Translations under genes and position numbers: made by a program
DNA from: Setomelanomma holmii
Lineage: Eukaryota; Ascomycota; Dothideomycetes; Pleosporales; Phaeosphaeriaceae
DNA: 38,830 nucleotides
Assembly: GCA_010015745.1 (NCBI GenBank)
Contig: ML978347.1
Span: 1-38,830 of the forward strand
Reading direction: 5' to 3'
Shown here: positions 9,014-20,667 of the stretch, one piece after another
Position numbering within the stretch: position 1 is the first letter of the stretch
Layout: each line of letters begins with the position of its first letter
Notes under the pieces: generated by a model
Seen by the model: only the letters and a program-made list of their open reading frames with translations
What the model was told of the DNA's origin: nothing
The model's database searches: none

Positions 9014-11053
9014 TCAACCCTTCATAGCCTCCCTAACATTCCTCTCAACACCCTGCACCGCTTCCCTCACACCCGGCGCAAAATGCCTCTTCAATAACTC
9101 TCCCTCCCACACCGTCCCAGCAAACGCATTGCTCCCCTCAACCTCTCCCTTCAGCGCATCAAATACGCCATCACCTCTTCGCTCCTCCGTATTCCACAGC
9201 GGCGCAACTTTCTTGCCATGAGACCTCGTGATGCGATTCAGCAAGCCGAGCATCGCTGTGCACGACTTCTCAGGCAGATGTAGTGAGATGGTCATGAGTT
9301 GCTTTGCGAATGCTGCGACGCGTAGAGGCGGGACGGCGCGGAGTGCGGAGGCGGGTAGGAGGACAGAGGAGAGGGAGCGGATGAGGAGGACGATGGTGGT
9401 TTGGACGTTGATTTTATTGGTTGGGATGTGGCTCTCTGCAGCATTCGGGTCTGGAAGATGTAGCGATTTTGCACTCAGCTCGATGTCTGGGTTCAAGGAG
9501 ACGGGGTGTAATGTGCGGTAAAGATGCGTGATGAAGAAGCTTAGGTCGAGCTTGAGTGCTGAGGCTGTTTTGTTGCCGTCCTGACCTTCGAGCAGGGCGA
9601 AGGCAGTAATGACACAGAGGAGAGATTCACGCGTAAGATTGCGCTCTGGTATCTCGTCATCATCTTCGTCCTCATCTTCTGCATCCTCGTCATCAGATAC
9701 TGCGGCGGCTGCAGATACTTCAGCCGTTGTGATGATGTCTCGAAGCGCTTCGAGAATATCGCCAAAGAAGTCTTGGTTGATCAGATGCGCGTACCGCGCC
9801 AATCCTTCCAGGACAGCGCCCATTAATCTTGGTGATCGTGCTTTCAAAATGCGAAAGTATGCCACGAAGACCATTTTCAGTGTCTCTGCCTGCATTCTGT
9901 CGCGCTCCTCATGGCTGACCGCTGCATCCGCTTCTTTGAATTCCTTTTCGATTGCCTTCTTCTCTTTCAGCTCCTTGCGTAACCTCTTCGTCCTGAACTC
10001 GCGCTTTTGCTTCATCTTCTTGCCACTGATTTGGTCTTCGCCTTTGTCCACGGAGTTGTAGGACGCTTTGTGCGCGAACTCAGATAGTAGGCGAAGGTGC
10101 AGAAATGTGTTCAGGACGCTCTCATCGAAATGATAATTCTTGCCCTTCATCATCTTGGTCAGCATGGTGACTGCTTCCAACGATGCATTGCCGTCCTCGT
10201 CGTTCTCGAAAAGCTTCTCTAATGCCTCTCTACACCGAACGAAGTCCGCATCGACACGCCTTGTGCTCAGCTTGCCAATGAGGATCTTCAACAGCTCTCC
10301 GCGGAAGTTGAAGTGCGGCACTGATACGATCAAATTGCATGCGCAACTTATCGCAACCGATGCCACACTTGCAGTCTGTTCATTCTTCGACCCGCTAGAC
10401 TTGGCCAGCTTCCCAAGATGTTCCACATATGCCTGGTATCCTGTGACAAGCCTCTGCTCGAACGTGCGCAGCTTCTTGACGTCCTTTGAGATTTTCTCGC
10501 CCATTGCCTCTTCTGATAGCGGTCGTATCCTGTATCCAGGGATGAGGTCCTTGAAGATTGCCACCTGTGTCGCCAGTGCCAGCTTCTTGACCGTAAGGTT
10601 ATCTGAGTCTGCAAGCGCAGCCAACGTCTTCAATGCGTGTATGTGCTCCTCCGGGTCTTCGTTGACCAAGCTCGCTATCCTTGCCAGCTCTTCTTTCGCC
10701 TCGATTACCTGTTGTCGCGCGGGTATCTTGGGCTTGTCTTCTTCCACCGGTCCTTCTTGAACCTCTTCAGCATCCTCACCTCCAGATCCCAAGAAACTGT
10801 CCTCGTCTTCACTTTTGACTTCCTCCGCAGCAGGAGCAGGCGCAACCCATCCTTCCACTGTCCTGACAGGCAGCCTCTTGTTCTCCTTCTTCTTATTCAA
10901 TTTGCGCGGCCGATTCTCGTAGTCCTGCTCGAGGTCCCACTTCGCAGCATTATTCAAAAAGCTCTGCTTATGATTCTCCTTCGGCTGAATGGGATACGCG
11001 CCATCCTCCGGCGGCGACAATCGTCGTCTCTTCGCTGCATGTTCTCGCGACAT
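9014..11053 (-). CDS. NOC3: nucleolar complex protein 3 (60S ribosome biogenesis, NOC3)
   Basis: A single 679-aa exon (yeast Noc3 is of similar length). The start is the ATG at 11053 (MSREHAAKRRRLSPP); the frame stays open upstream but without an ATG. The N-terminus carries a basic nuclear signal (AKRRR) and acidic, disordered sequence. Residues ~115-220 match the NOC3 N-terminal domain (HIHALKTLAAL, FKDLIPGYRIRPLSE, VKKLRTFEQRLV). From ~388 the CBF/Mak21-type helical repeat region begins (ETLKMVFVAYFRILK, GLARYAHLINQDFF), interrupted by an acidic loop at ~446-466 and closing with RSHGKKVAPLWN. Noc3 pairs with Noc2 for nucleolar-to-nucleoplasmic maturation of pre-60S particles and has also been linked to replication licensing in yeast. 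It converges on the Rieske gene (129 bp between stops) and diverges from NIP7. Confidence 0.95.
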   Translation of the reverse strand: MSREHAAKRRRLSPPEDGAYPIQPKENHKQSFLNNAAKWDLEQDYENRPRKLNKKKENKRLPVRTVEGWVAPAPAAEEVKSEDEDSFLGSGGEDAEEVQEGPVEEDKPKIPARQQVIEAKEELARIASLVNEDPEEHIHALKTLAALADSDNLTVKKLALATQVAIFKDLIPGYRIRPLSEEAMGEKISKDVKKLRTFEQRLVTGYQAYVEHLGKLAKSSGSKNEQTASVASVAISCACNLIVSVPHFNFRGELLKILIGKLSTRRVDADFVRCREALEKLFENDEDGNASLEAVTMLTKMMKGKNYHFDESVLNTFLHLRLLSEFAHKASYNSVDKGEDQISGKKMKQKREFRTKRLRKELKEKKAIEKEFKEADAAVSHEERDRMQAETLKMVFVAYFRILKARSPRLMGAVLEGLARYAHLINQDFFGDILEALRDIITTAEVSAAAAVSDDEDAEDEDEDDDEIPERNLTRESLLCVITAFALLEGQDGNKTASALKLDLSFFITHLYRTLHPVSLNPDIELSAKSLHLPDPNAAESHIPTNKINVQTTIVLLIRSLSSVLLPASALRAVPPLRVAAFAKQLMTISLHLPEKSCTAMLGLLNRITRSHGKKVAPLWNTEERRGDGVFDALKGEVEGSNAFAGTVWEGELLKRHFAPGVREAVQGVERNVREAMKG

Positions 11054-11224
11054 TTCGTGGTTCCGTGAAATATATTTGCGGAGGTGTTGGTGCTTAGGTA
11101 GAGAGTGCCCGCCTGCAGCCCGCTCCAACTATTTTTTTTGGGTGCACGGACGTTCTCCACCAAAAAGTTAACTTTGCGACCGAGAGAACAACTCCGCAGT
11201 TCACTTCAGTACATACACACCAAT
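11054..11224. promoter_or_regulatory. shared divergent promoter of NOC3 and NIP7
   Basis: Only 171 bp separate the two start codons. It contains a T8 tract (11132-11139), which may help exclude nucleosomes, and no obvious TATA box. Both genes serve 60S assembly, so coordinated expression from this short region is plausible but inferred. Confidence 0.6.
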
Positions 11225-11926
11225 ATGCGGCCACTCACAGAACCCGAAACGAAAGTCCTCTTCGAGAAACTTGCGACATACTGCGGAAAAGGCATATCGA
11301 ATCTCATCGCCGACCCATCAGGCGGCTCAGATCGCAATGTCTTCCGCGTACAGGTACGCTTCTATCACACACCTTCCCGAGCAATATTACAATACAAGCG
11401 CTCTTGCGATTGAGCTTCAGTTCCCATCAATCACCGCTCGCTCACCCAAGCTGCGCGATGCGTGCGCCCTCGGAGCAAATATACTAACCCACCCCAGGGC
11501 TCAAGAGTCTACTACGTCCGCTCATCCCTCGCCAACCTCGCCACGTCCGTAGCCCGCGACTCCCTCCTCAGTCTCGGTCTGTGTCTTGGCAAATTCACCA
11601 AAACTGGGAAATTCCGGCTCCACATCACCGCCCTCTCCATAATCGCACCGCACGCACGCTACAAAGTCTGGGTCAAGGCCAATGGCGAGATGCCCTTCCT
11701 GTATGGGGGCAATGTCCTCAAAGCACATGTGGGGAGATGGAGTGAGGATTGTCCGGAACATCAGGGTGTCGTGGTGCTGAGTATGAATGATACGCCGCTA
11801 GGGTTTGGGGTTAGTGCGAGGAGTACGGCGGAGGCGCGGAAGTTGGATCCGACGGGCGTGGTGACGTTTAGGCAGGCGGATGTGGGGGAGTATTTGAGGG
11901 AGGAGGATACGTTGTTTGTTACCTGA
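11225..11926 (+). CDS. NIP7: 60S ribosome subunit biogenesis protein NIP7
   Basis: Two exons, 11225-11353 and 11498-11926 (185 aa; yeast Nip7 is 181). The 144-nt intron has donor GTACGC, branch ATACTAACC and acceptor CCCAG, and is phase 0. Exon 1 gives MRPLTEPETKVLFEKLA; exon 2 gives the highly conserved blocks FTKTGKFRLHIT, NGEMPFLYG, LKAHVGR, MNDTPLGFGVSA and FRQADVGEYLREEDTLF. The C-terminal half (~100-175) is the PUA RNA-binding domain. Nip7 binds pre-rRNA and works with Nop8 in 27S processing in the nucleolus. No lesions seen. It converges with ISY1 across 455 bp. Confidence 0.97.
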
Positions 11927-12381
11927 ACGGCTGGGAAAGGGCATGGGAGGGTGCAAGAATGCGAATAGAGGTGGAAGTCACGGCAGAGTGTGGGCTGAAG
12001 AGAGGTGGTTTGCACTTTTGTTGAATTGGGAAGGCAGGACGAAAAATATGGCCGTACAGCTACGCGGGGGAGAACACGGACATGCAGAGATTTTGGACAG
12101 TGGTTCAAGTCGTACGAAGAAATGATACCCAAGATCAATTCACACCCTCACAATCGCTATGGGTTGCCGTGTTCGCGCCTCAAGGTCTTTGCATTCTCAT
12201 GCTCTGCGTGATGGTCCCACAGGAGGAGTTGCAAGCTTCCTATAAGACTGCAAGTTCTGCTCTATCCCTCCGCTACTGATGTACATACGAGCTTTCAACA
12301 CTCGACCCGGGTATCAATCTTGTTTGTCCCCTCCATAATGATACAATATTCTTCTCGAGAACGTTCCGTCCAGCCTTGACT
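11927..12381. other. convergent intergenic region NIP7/ISY1
   Basis: 455 bp of 3' flank for both genes. No ORF or element recognised; an AATAAT-like A/T-rich patch near 12340 is too weak to call. Confidence 0.5.
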
Positions 12382-13146
12382 TCACTCGCCCAACTTCTCC
12401 AGCAGTTTCCGTCTCCTACGCTCAACCAGCTCATCGTTCACCTCCTCTAGCGTCGGTACTCTCCACCTTGCACCATCTCCTGCATCGCCCGGCAGCTCAA
12501 TCCACTCCTGTTGCGCCTTCGACGGCTTATCTCCCAAATGATCCCCAAGCAGCATAAAATTATCCCACGCCTCTTTCTCCTTCGCGCGCTCATACGCCAA
12601 CAATGTACCATCCTCCTCATCAAGATTATACCCATAATACCCAGCATCAACCCTCTGCCTCAACTCGCTCCTCTTCTCCCTGCCCTTCTGTATGCCCGCA
12701 TCATCCTCTGGCCTCGCCTGGCGCTCAAAGAGCTCCTTAACACCCGGCAATTCCTTCGCGCGCCCAAAATACCTATACCCCTTGCCACCGCCAGGTACCT
12801 CCTTGCCATCCTCATCCAGCACGCGTCCACCGCGCATATAATTCGGGCCCCCGAGGCTGCGTATCTGGCTCTCCCACATATGTTTTTCGCGCATGAGCTT
12901 GTTGATTTCGTCGTTGAGGTCGCGGATCTGGTAGTCGGAGAGCGCTTCATCTTGAATTTTTGTGACTTTGCGTGAGATTTCTTTGAGCACTTGGCCTCGC
13001 CATTTTTCGCATACGGGGATCGAGGTTACGGACGTGATGAGTTTGGGCCGCCGGGTGCGCGAGATGTCGATTATGCCTGCTTCGGCGGCTTGCGCTGCGC
13101 GGAAGCGAAAGAGCATGGAATGCGCTTTTTCTGAGTTTCGAGCCAT
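12382..13146 (-). CDS. ISY1: pre-mRNA-splicing factor ISY1
   Basis: One exon, 254 aa, ATG at 13146 in context agccATGg read on the minus strand. The N-terminus (MARNSEKAHSMLFRFR) and the following block RPKLITSVTSIPVCEKWR, then ISRKVTKIQDEALSDYQIRDLNDEIN in segments, are diagnostic of Isy1. The middle (PNYMRGGRVLDEDG, KGYRYFGRAKELPGVKELF) and the short C-terminal helix RRRRKLLEKLG also match. Isy1 belongs to the Prp19-associated (NTC) complex and stabilises the catalytic spliceosome around the first transesterification. It sits downstream of apsA on the same strand, 943 bp away, with its own promoter space. Confidence 0.95.
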   Translation of the reverse strand: MARNSEKAHSMLFRFRAAQAAEAGIIDISRTRRPKLITSVTSIPVCEKWRGQVLKEISRKVTKIQDEALSDYQIRDLNDEINKLMREKHMWESQIRSLGGPNYMRGGRVLDEDGKEVPGGGKGYRYFGRAKELPGVKELFERQARPEDDAGIQKGREKRSELRQRVDAGYYGYNLDEEDGTLLAYERAKEKEAWDNFMLLGDHLGDKPSKAQQEWIELPGDAGDGARWRVPTLEEVNDELVERRRRKLLEKLGE

Positions 13147-14088
13147 GGTCGCGGTTGTATGGGATTATGTGTCAGAGAGCTTGGCTGGGAGAAAAGAATC
13201 GGACTCGTGCTAGAAGTGCGGGTGTGGTTGCGATTGTCGCGAGTCGTGTGTTTTGTTCTGAGCGAAGTCGAGCCGGCGCGTCGTATTGGGCGTGAGTGAG
13301 AGCCTTCAAAGTCTAGTATAAACAATTCAAATGCTGCCCGCAGTCGCAGAAGAGAAGTGCAGACGCTCGGTTTGGAATGCACGGCGGAGGTATTGTTGTG
13401 GTGTTGAACTATCGAACCTAGGAAACGCGTATTTTCTGATTCTGCCAGGCGTCACCGCATCACGTGCCTCGGCCGTTTGTAGCTTGCATGAACTCAACTT
13501 ACGTTTGGTTCATGCATCTCGAGATAGCAGCCAATCAGAGCGTCGTCCAGTTTACCGCGAGTCACGAGTGGATAGTAAACAATTCGCAATTTAGGTTTCT
13601 CATTTCATCGCACTATCAGTCTGACCATGTGCCATCAATAAGGACCAGTGACACCGACATTATGATGCGCCGCACCCATATTAATACTTGAACGCAGACA
13701 ATACAGGTAAGGAAATGAGGCCGAAGAGAAGGCGTCGAGTTAAAGGTGATGCTGCCAAGGGTTCTTGAGAAGGCGAAAGGTCGTTAGGTGAAGGTCCATC
13801 CCCATTCGAGCTTGCTTCTGAGCTCCTGCAGGCAACGCTTGACCGATAAACGCCAGAGATCTTGGGGCCCATACCACCACTGCAATGGCTGCTTCGTGCG
13901 AATGTAGACCGATAGGAAATGCCCACATGCTGATATATTGACAGAGAGGTACATAGGAGATTGGGAATATATCCCGACAATGCTGTTGGAGACTAGGAAA
14001 AGGACTGTCAGCCATGATATATGACTAGATGTGGTTTGTAAATGAAGGTCTGGAAAAGGGAATTGTGATGGAGTGTGAAGGAAGAAGG
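13147..14088. other. intergenic between apsA 3' end and ISY1 promoter
   Basis: About 940 bp with no supported gene. The minus-strand ORFs at 13681-14015 look like apsA 3'-UTR chance frames. ISY1 promoter elements were not recognised. Confidence 0.5.
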
Positions 14089-17000
14089 CTAGCCACCCGC
14101 GCCATAGTTTGCAGCCTCCATTTCAGTCTCATGCCTGATGCGCTCGTTTCGTGATTCTGCTCTTGATGTGTTGCGCGACTCGTTTCGAGACTGCGATCGC
14201 GAGCTCAGCGATCCGATGAGTGAAGGGCGAGAATTGACATTGTTGCTGCTGTGCCTTCCTTTCAACGAATGCATGTGAAGATGGCCAACGTCGTGTTTGC
14301 CTGTTTCAATTAGCTTGCACAATCCTATGATACAACGTATGCTTACCGTCGCAACATGCGCGGACATTGACCATGTTGTCCAGATCGCGTTCAACATGGT
14401 CATGAATGTCACGACTAAGTTCCATCTTGGCATCGCTAGGCTCTTCGTACATGGTGGTATCTTGCACGCTAGTTCTACTTCGGCGGCTAGAGAAGGATCC
14501 ACGCATAGCGGAAGATGGCCTGATGAAGCTGCTGATGCGACTCGAAACAGACCCTTGAACTTGTTCTGTTGGTGCCGTTCGAGCTTGGGTCGACTGGCGG
14601 AGCGTCGGAACCTGAGCGTGATGCGGTGAAGACGTACGCCTCGTAACATACGACGACATTGATGCTCGTGAGCGACCAGTAGCTCGGGAAGAGCTGCGAT
14701 AGCCTGCATTGAATTCATCCTGAATCTCATCGGTCCCCGCAGGCTTCTGTTCTGTTTGCCCACTTTCGTCTATGCGCTGACACAGATAATTAAGAGCATT
14801 GAACCAGGTCTCATGGCGCTGGCCCGTGGTCGCAGTGAACTTGATAGAGCGACCGGGAGTGATGACAAGTAGACTCTTCTGATGCAGTCCGGGAGGAAGC
14901 GGGTTGTTGTCCTCGACTTCTCGAACAGACTCGATTGCCACACTCTTGCCTTTCAGTTCCGTCTTACCCGCAGTCTGCGGGTCCCTATCGCTCCAGTACA
15001 AAGTCCTGGTGTACGGGTGGATCCAGAAGAATCGTCGGTGGCGATTTTCAGACAAGCCTTCACGTCCAGTCTTGCGCGTGTATTTCCAAAGATATTCACC
15101 AATCATGGTCTGCGTGATAGCTTGGATCATACGCGGGTCTGTCGCACCAGCAGGTAGTCCACTCGGGGTGAACGATGGTCCACCTTGTATGTTGAATCGT
15201 TGATCAACCTCAGAGGTGAATGAAGAGAGCGATGAACGCCGGCTGATGGGCGAGGATGCTCCGCTACGAGCATCACCACGTTGCGAGTGGCGTCGAGGCC
15301 GAGGTGTCGTGCCACCAGTCTTCGGGGTCGCAGTTGCATTTCCCGTTCTGATGGATGGTGTTTGCGGTCGCTTCTTGTAAGCTGATGCGGGCATCGTAGG
15401 CGGACCCATCAGACCGGGGGAGACGGGTGGCAGACCCTTGGCAGCAGCAGCAATAACTTCCTTATGATCCAGAGGGAGTGGAGGTGGAGAAGCAGCGCGC
15501 GAACGCATGCTGCCGGAGCTGCCAGGTCGTCTTGGAGTGCGACCTTCGTTCGAGAGCCTTCGACTTGGTGATGGCGGTAGTGACATAGACTTCTCTACAT
15601 CAGAAGACACTCCAACCGCAGAATACCTTTGACTCCGGGCCAGCAGGAGCTTGTCGATTTGAGCAGCGGATACCATAGTCTGAGTACCCTCGTCAGCCAC
15701 GGGCGTTTGAGGAGTCTTCGGTAGTGCATTGGAGCTAATTGATGCAAGCGGCACACGACCGACCTCGGCATTTGAACGATCTGTGCCAGGCTGAGATTGC
15801 TTGTCTTGTGTCCACGGCACCATCGAATCGAAAAAGCCAGGCTGCGAAATTTCTGCAAGATTCCTCTGCCCGACTTCAGTCTGGGACGACCCTGTCGCTG
15901 TCAAGGAAGGCACCGGGCCAGTGCGGTGCGCTGTTACAGGCCTTGACGGCACAGATGGGTCTGTACCTTGAGAGGTAACGGTCGACAATGTTAGCAAGGG
16001 CACCTGAACTCGAGTGGCGGTCGATGGTCGACTCGGAGTGGGAAGGAAAGAAGGGATTGTGGGAGATTCAGGTTGCGTGTCTTGCAGAATAGTCACGTCT
16101 GAGAAGCGATGTTGCGATGGCGGCGTCACTGCCCTTTCGATGGGCTGGGTGTGTTGACTGGTAATGTTGGCCTCGCGAAGCAGCTGCTTGCGAGGGGCTA
16201 CAGGCTCGGTATCGAGAGCAGAAAGCATTGACAGCTTAGGAGCCGACTTGAGAGGCTCGATTGGTTCACTAACTTGTGACGAGACAGTAGATGACAAGGC
16301 CAACGTCGGGTGACGAGGCGCTATGGGTGCTGAGGATTGATACACATGAGTTGAGAATTCGTGCGCCTTTGCTTTCTGCACCTGAGGCTCGGTCGATCGC
16401 GATGATAGACTCGACATTTGCAGTATTGGCTGGCGGGGCGCGGCTGGTTCGGTAGACCATGAGGACAGCGCTGAGACCTGGAGTGGCTGCTTGCGAGGTG
16501 CGATCGGCTCGGTGGTGTGAGATCGCAGCTCGGAGAGTTGTGGAGCAACACGCTTTGCACTGAATGGTTCTGTCGCTTGCGACGACATTGTGGAAAGGGT
16601 CGGCCATCGCGGAGTTGGAGGACTCGTCGGCTCGGTTGAGTGAGCGAACAGATTGGACATTTGCAAAGGAACTTGGCTAGGCAAGCCTTGGACGTCTCCT
16701 CCGCGACTGCTGGGAGCCGCGAGGTCGCGAGAACCTTCATCAGATGGTTCGCTAGGACTGAGACTATGCGCGTAGATACCAGACGCTACCAGTGCCGCCG
16801 CTGCTGGGGCCAGCGCCTTCGATGCCAGGCCCTCCTTTGGCTCCCGTTCCTGCTGTGAGATGGACGACATACCAAGAGCTGGGGCCACCGGATCTCTCTC
16901 GACAGGTGCAACAGGATGCGTCTCATGCGAAGTGAAGCCAGACATGCCAATGACTGGCGATACAACAGAGCGTGGCTCGGTATGATGAGAGGACACCGAT

Positions 17001-19588
17001 GACATGTCCAATGGTATCGACCGCGCAGCTTGAGGCGAGGTGTCATGCGAAGACAGCGAGGAGTAGTCAAGAAGTGGTACATGGGCCGATTTGGGCGCGC
17101 TCTCATGCATGGACAACGACGACATGGTGAGTGGAAGAACAAGTGGAGCCTGAGGTGCTGTAGCATGTCCCGAGACGCTTGAGATGTTCAATGTAGGTGG
17201 CTGGACGACTTTGGGTATCGTCTCTTGCGCAGTGAGGGATGAGACCAGGAGACTCGGCTTCTGCGGCGCGAGAGGGCTTGTATCGTGTGCAGACAAAGAC
17301 GACACCTGCAGATTGGCAGGCTTCGGTGCTTGCGGTTGAGTGCCTTGGAACTTGATAGCAGACAGATCTATCCTGGGAAGAGGCTCAGACTCTGTCATCA
17401 TGCCCGAATCGACCATGGTGGGCTTAACAGCTTTGACTTGGAGAGGTGACTTGTCAGCCACCGAACGCTTAGTGGCCTCTGGTGAAGAGTCTGGAGAGAA
17501 GAGGACACTGGATCGGCTCGGGGTTCCTTCCCCAACGCTGCTCCCGTCTTCGTCACCGCTCAAGTCTTCCAATTCTGCAAACAGGCTCTTGCCTTGAGCG
17601 GGCGTATTCTCCCTACTGTTGCTTGCGAAACTGGCAGGCGAGTCTTTTGCAATGGGCGGTGTAGCAGCAAACAGATCACGGCTACTTCGAGGTGTCGACA
17701 GGCGAGCACTACCTTGCTTAGCCTTGAGTCGGAAGCGAGGGTGCTGGTTTTGTATCGGCGTCCTGATATCAGGCACATCATACTCGTCGCCAGAGATTGA
17801 TGCTGTGCTTTCGTACGAGTCCTGATGACGTCCGCGAGGGAGCGAGGACCGACTCTGTCGCTTTGTCAATTGCGACGAATCAGCTTCCGTCTCGGTCAAC
17901 TCTTCGCTGCTTTCTCCATCGAGGGTTTCCGCTCCTGTCATGAACGCGTCTGTCTCCGTGGTCGTACCATCACGCTCATTGGCAGTTTCAAAAGCGGCAT
18001 CTGAGGTCTCATTGGCTGTCTCGAATTCCTCATTGGCGCTCGTGTCTGCAGCAGAGGCGAAGCCGCTTGTAAAGGCCCCTGGAACGTGATCTGCTGGTCT
18101 AGCACGTCGACTAGGGGTGTTCTGCATGCCCTCCTGCTCTTCCCACTCTTCATCGTCCTCGATGATCTCATGGGTGCCTGAACGCAGCGCACCTAATCGG
18201 TCAGGTCTAACCGGCTTCTTGAACACGTCCTTGTCGGTCTTCCGCCGCTTGCCTGCACTTCCAGGTGCGTTGAGAGGACCACGGTTGGTCTCGAGCTCGT
18301 CTCGAGCATCCTGTAGCATGCGTTTAAGTTCAATCTTCTCAGTCTTCTCGCGATGGATGTTGTTCTTGAGCTGCTGGATCATTCGATGAGCGTGCTGGAG
18401 CGAATGCTTCAACGTCTCGGACTCAAGCATCCCATGGCGCGGTGTTGCCTTGCTCGGCGATGGTGGTGGAGAGTGCTCTGGTGTTTGAGTCTCACGCTCC
18501 TCTCCACCGTCGTCTGGTGAAGTGTCCTCGGCTGCGACCTGATCATCGATCTTCATCCTGTAAGCGACTGCTTTGGCTAGCTCTTGGTTTTGATTTGCCA
18601 AATCTTCTACTTTGCGCTGCAGAGCATTCTTCTCGGTTTCAGTCATTGTAACGTTGCGTCGAAGACTGGCCAGCTCGGTCTCACTCTGCTTGCTTTTGTT
18701 GATATGGTCATCGTTGAGCTTGGCGTGTTGCTGCCTCAAGTCCTCCATCTCTCGCTCGAGGGTGGCTTTCTCAGACCGAATCAAGTTCAAGGCATGATTG
18801 AGGCGATGTTCCTTGTCCGAAGCGGACTTGAACTGAACCTCGGATTCACGGACTTGTGTTTCCAGATTCCAATTGACGTCCTTCAGTCGAGACTCGCTTT
18901 CGTCAAGTGTTCGCAAACGTTGAGACAGGCCTTCGACTTCGATCTCCAGTTGTGATCTGTCCAGATCGGCGGCCTTGAGGGCTTCATCTTTCTCTAGTAG
19001 CACAGCCTGTAAGTCCTTGAGCTGTGAAAGCAAAGATGTGGAGATCTCGGTGGCAAGCGCAATATCATTGATCCTGCTGGGCTGCTGATTTCTTTGCTTT
19101 CGTGAGGGAACGCTGACTTTGGTAGGCGAGTGCTGCGCTTCGCTCGAATAGACAGAAGCGCCACTGGCAGTATCGGTCTCTCCGCTGGGCACGCGAGACT
19201 TAGGCAGGAACGCTCGAGCAGTCTCCCGTCCAACCTCATTGAACTCTTTCTCTAGCTCAGCAAGTCTTTGTCGCAACTCAGGCCCGATATCGCTTTGCTG
19301 CTGTTGTTGTTCGACCTCCTGGAGCTTCTCTTCCAGCTCTTTCCGCTGTTGGACGAGCGAGTTGCCGAGGTGTGATGTTTCTTGAAGTCGCCGTGTTGTT
19401 TCTGCAAGATGTGCTTGTAGAGCCCGCTTGGCTTGCGCTGGCGAACCGTTGAGGTACAGCGAGAATTGCGAGTTATCGAAGGCAGCGTAGCGCTGTCGCT
19501 GGGCGTCGTGCGAACCAGAGACGAAAGGATCGGAGCCATTGTGATTGTCCACCGCGAGCGCACCCGGCGGTGGATTTGCTGTCGCCAT
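14089..19588 (-). CDS. apsA: ApsA/Num1-type nuclear migration protein with cortical PH domain
   Basis: Two exons, 19588-14347 and 14300-14089 (1817 aa), joined by a 46-nt intron (GTAAGC...ACAG, phase 1) that gives CCDGKHDVG. The start is ATG 19588 (MATANPPPGALAV); the frame is open upstream but lacks ATG. Order: short disordered head, long coiled coil at ~43-345 and a second helix at ~390-432 (HRMIQQLKNNI), acidic Glu/Thr/Ser stretch, a tandem repeat array at ~730-1215, and a Ser/Pro region. The C-terminal PH domain is at ~1493-1606 (EYLWKYTRKTG, RRFFWIHPYTRTLYW, KSLLVITPGRSIKF, WFNALNYL). The tail is Arg/Ser-rich. In Aspergillus ApsA and yeast Num1 this PH domain binds cortical PI(4,5)P2 and the coiled coil recruits dynein for nuclear positioning. 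Intact, no lesions seen. Confidence 0.9.
15945..17400 (-). repeat. tandem ~20-25 residue protein repeats within apsA
   Basis: About twenty degenerate copies of a motif like (L/M)SSLSSHxTEPxAPxxP follow one another. Clear copies include MSSLSSRSTEPQV, VSALSSWSTEPAAP, LSELRSHTTEPIAP, MSSVSSHHTEPRS and YSSLSSHDTSPQA. Spacing varies from 20 to 27 residues and DNA identity between copies is low, so the array is old. Confidence 0.85.
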
Positions 19589-20667
19589 CAGTATCTCCCG
19601 AGTCTCTGTGCCTAGTTTTTCATGTTCTGTGGTTGACTCTTCGATGTTGTGGATGCGCAGGTCCGATCGCGAAGCCGCGGTAAATCGTCGCGTGAGGTAA
19701 TGCTCCGTGAGGCAGTGTCCGGACCCGAGAGTCCGTTTCCGGTAAGAACGAGGAGCACGACGATGAGCCGATTTTGTGCGTTTCACTTGGTCAGGGTGAG
19801 ACTGAAGTTATAAACAAAGTGAAGGCGGCAGAAAGGGTTGGCTGAAAGCGACGCGAAGGGGACGCGGCGGCGGCTCCTGGAGTTCGATCACAGGGTTCAG
19901 GAACGGACAACTCAATGCACATCCCCGAAGCAGCGCGAACCGAAGCAGAAAAGAACGAAGGGAATGCCGTGCGGCAAGACGATGACGAGTGACGATATGA
20001 GGGCGGGCGCGGGATGTGCTGTTTGGGCGCGAGATGAAAGGCGCTATGGCCATCAACACAAGATTATATGAGGTGATTGGCCCGGCCTCAATCCCAGTGT
20101 CAGAACACGCTCTGAACAGTATACGTAAATGATTCTGCAGGCCAGCTCGCCCCTCATTGTTAGCCATGCGGAAGGGGTATATCTGTGTATCTCATTGGTG
20201 CGCGAGTGCACAATCACAGCGTTCAACCATGGACCTTTTCCTCCAGGCGCAGTACACACGACATCCCGGCTTCGACAAGGCTTTACAGGGGCATGATGTT
20301 GCTTTACGCGACTCTGAAATTTGAATGATCTTCCGACGTATCGACGCGGGCAGGTTCGTCTTGTGGCCATTCCCGGTGCAGATACAACCCATGCGAATAG
20401 CTACACCTCGCTCTCTATCATTGCAAGAGACGGCAAAGTAATGTAGAACTCTTGAGCGCCATTCATAGTCCACGGGTATCTGTGTGTAGTCACGTTCGGT
20501 TCGGGAGTTTCTATTAGGGCGCGTTTCATGTGATGATGACATACGCCACAGCAAGTTCCGGCATTAGCCACAGTCGATTATTAAGCCACACTTGAACCTT
20601 TCGACGAAGGTAGGCATAGGGAATCCACGAAAGCTTCACAGCACCACTGCGAAACTTTTTCAGAGCA
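19589..20667. other. divergent intergenic region apsA/CWC24
   Basis: About 1.1 kb, holding the promoters of both genes. The 5' leader of apsA stays open in frame up to 19786 without an ATG. No other gene is supported and no specific regulatory motif was recognised. Confidence 0.5.

Noticed and set aside
10140..10760. 206-codon plus-strand ORF inside NOC3
   Set aside because: It is exactly antisense to conserved NOC3 codons and has the Ser/Leu-rich composition typical of a complement shadow.
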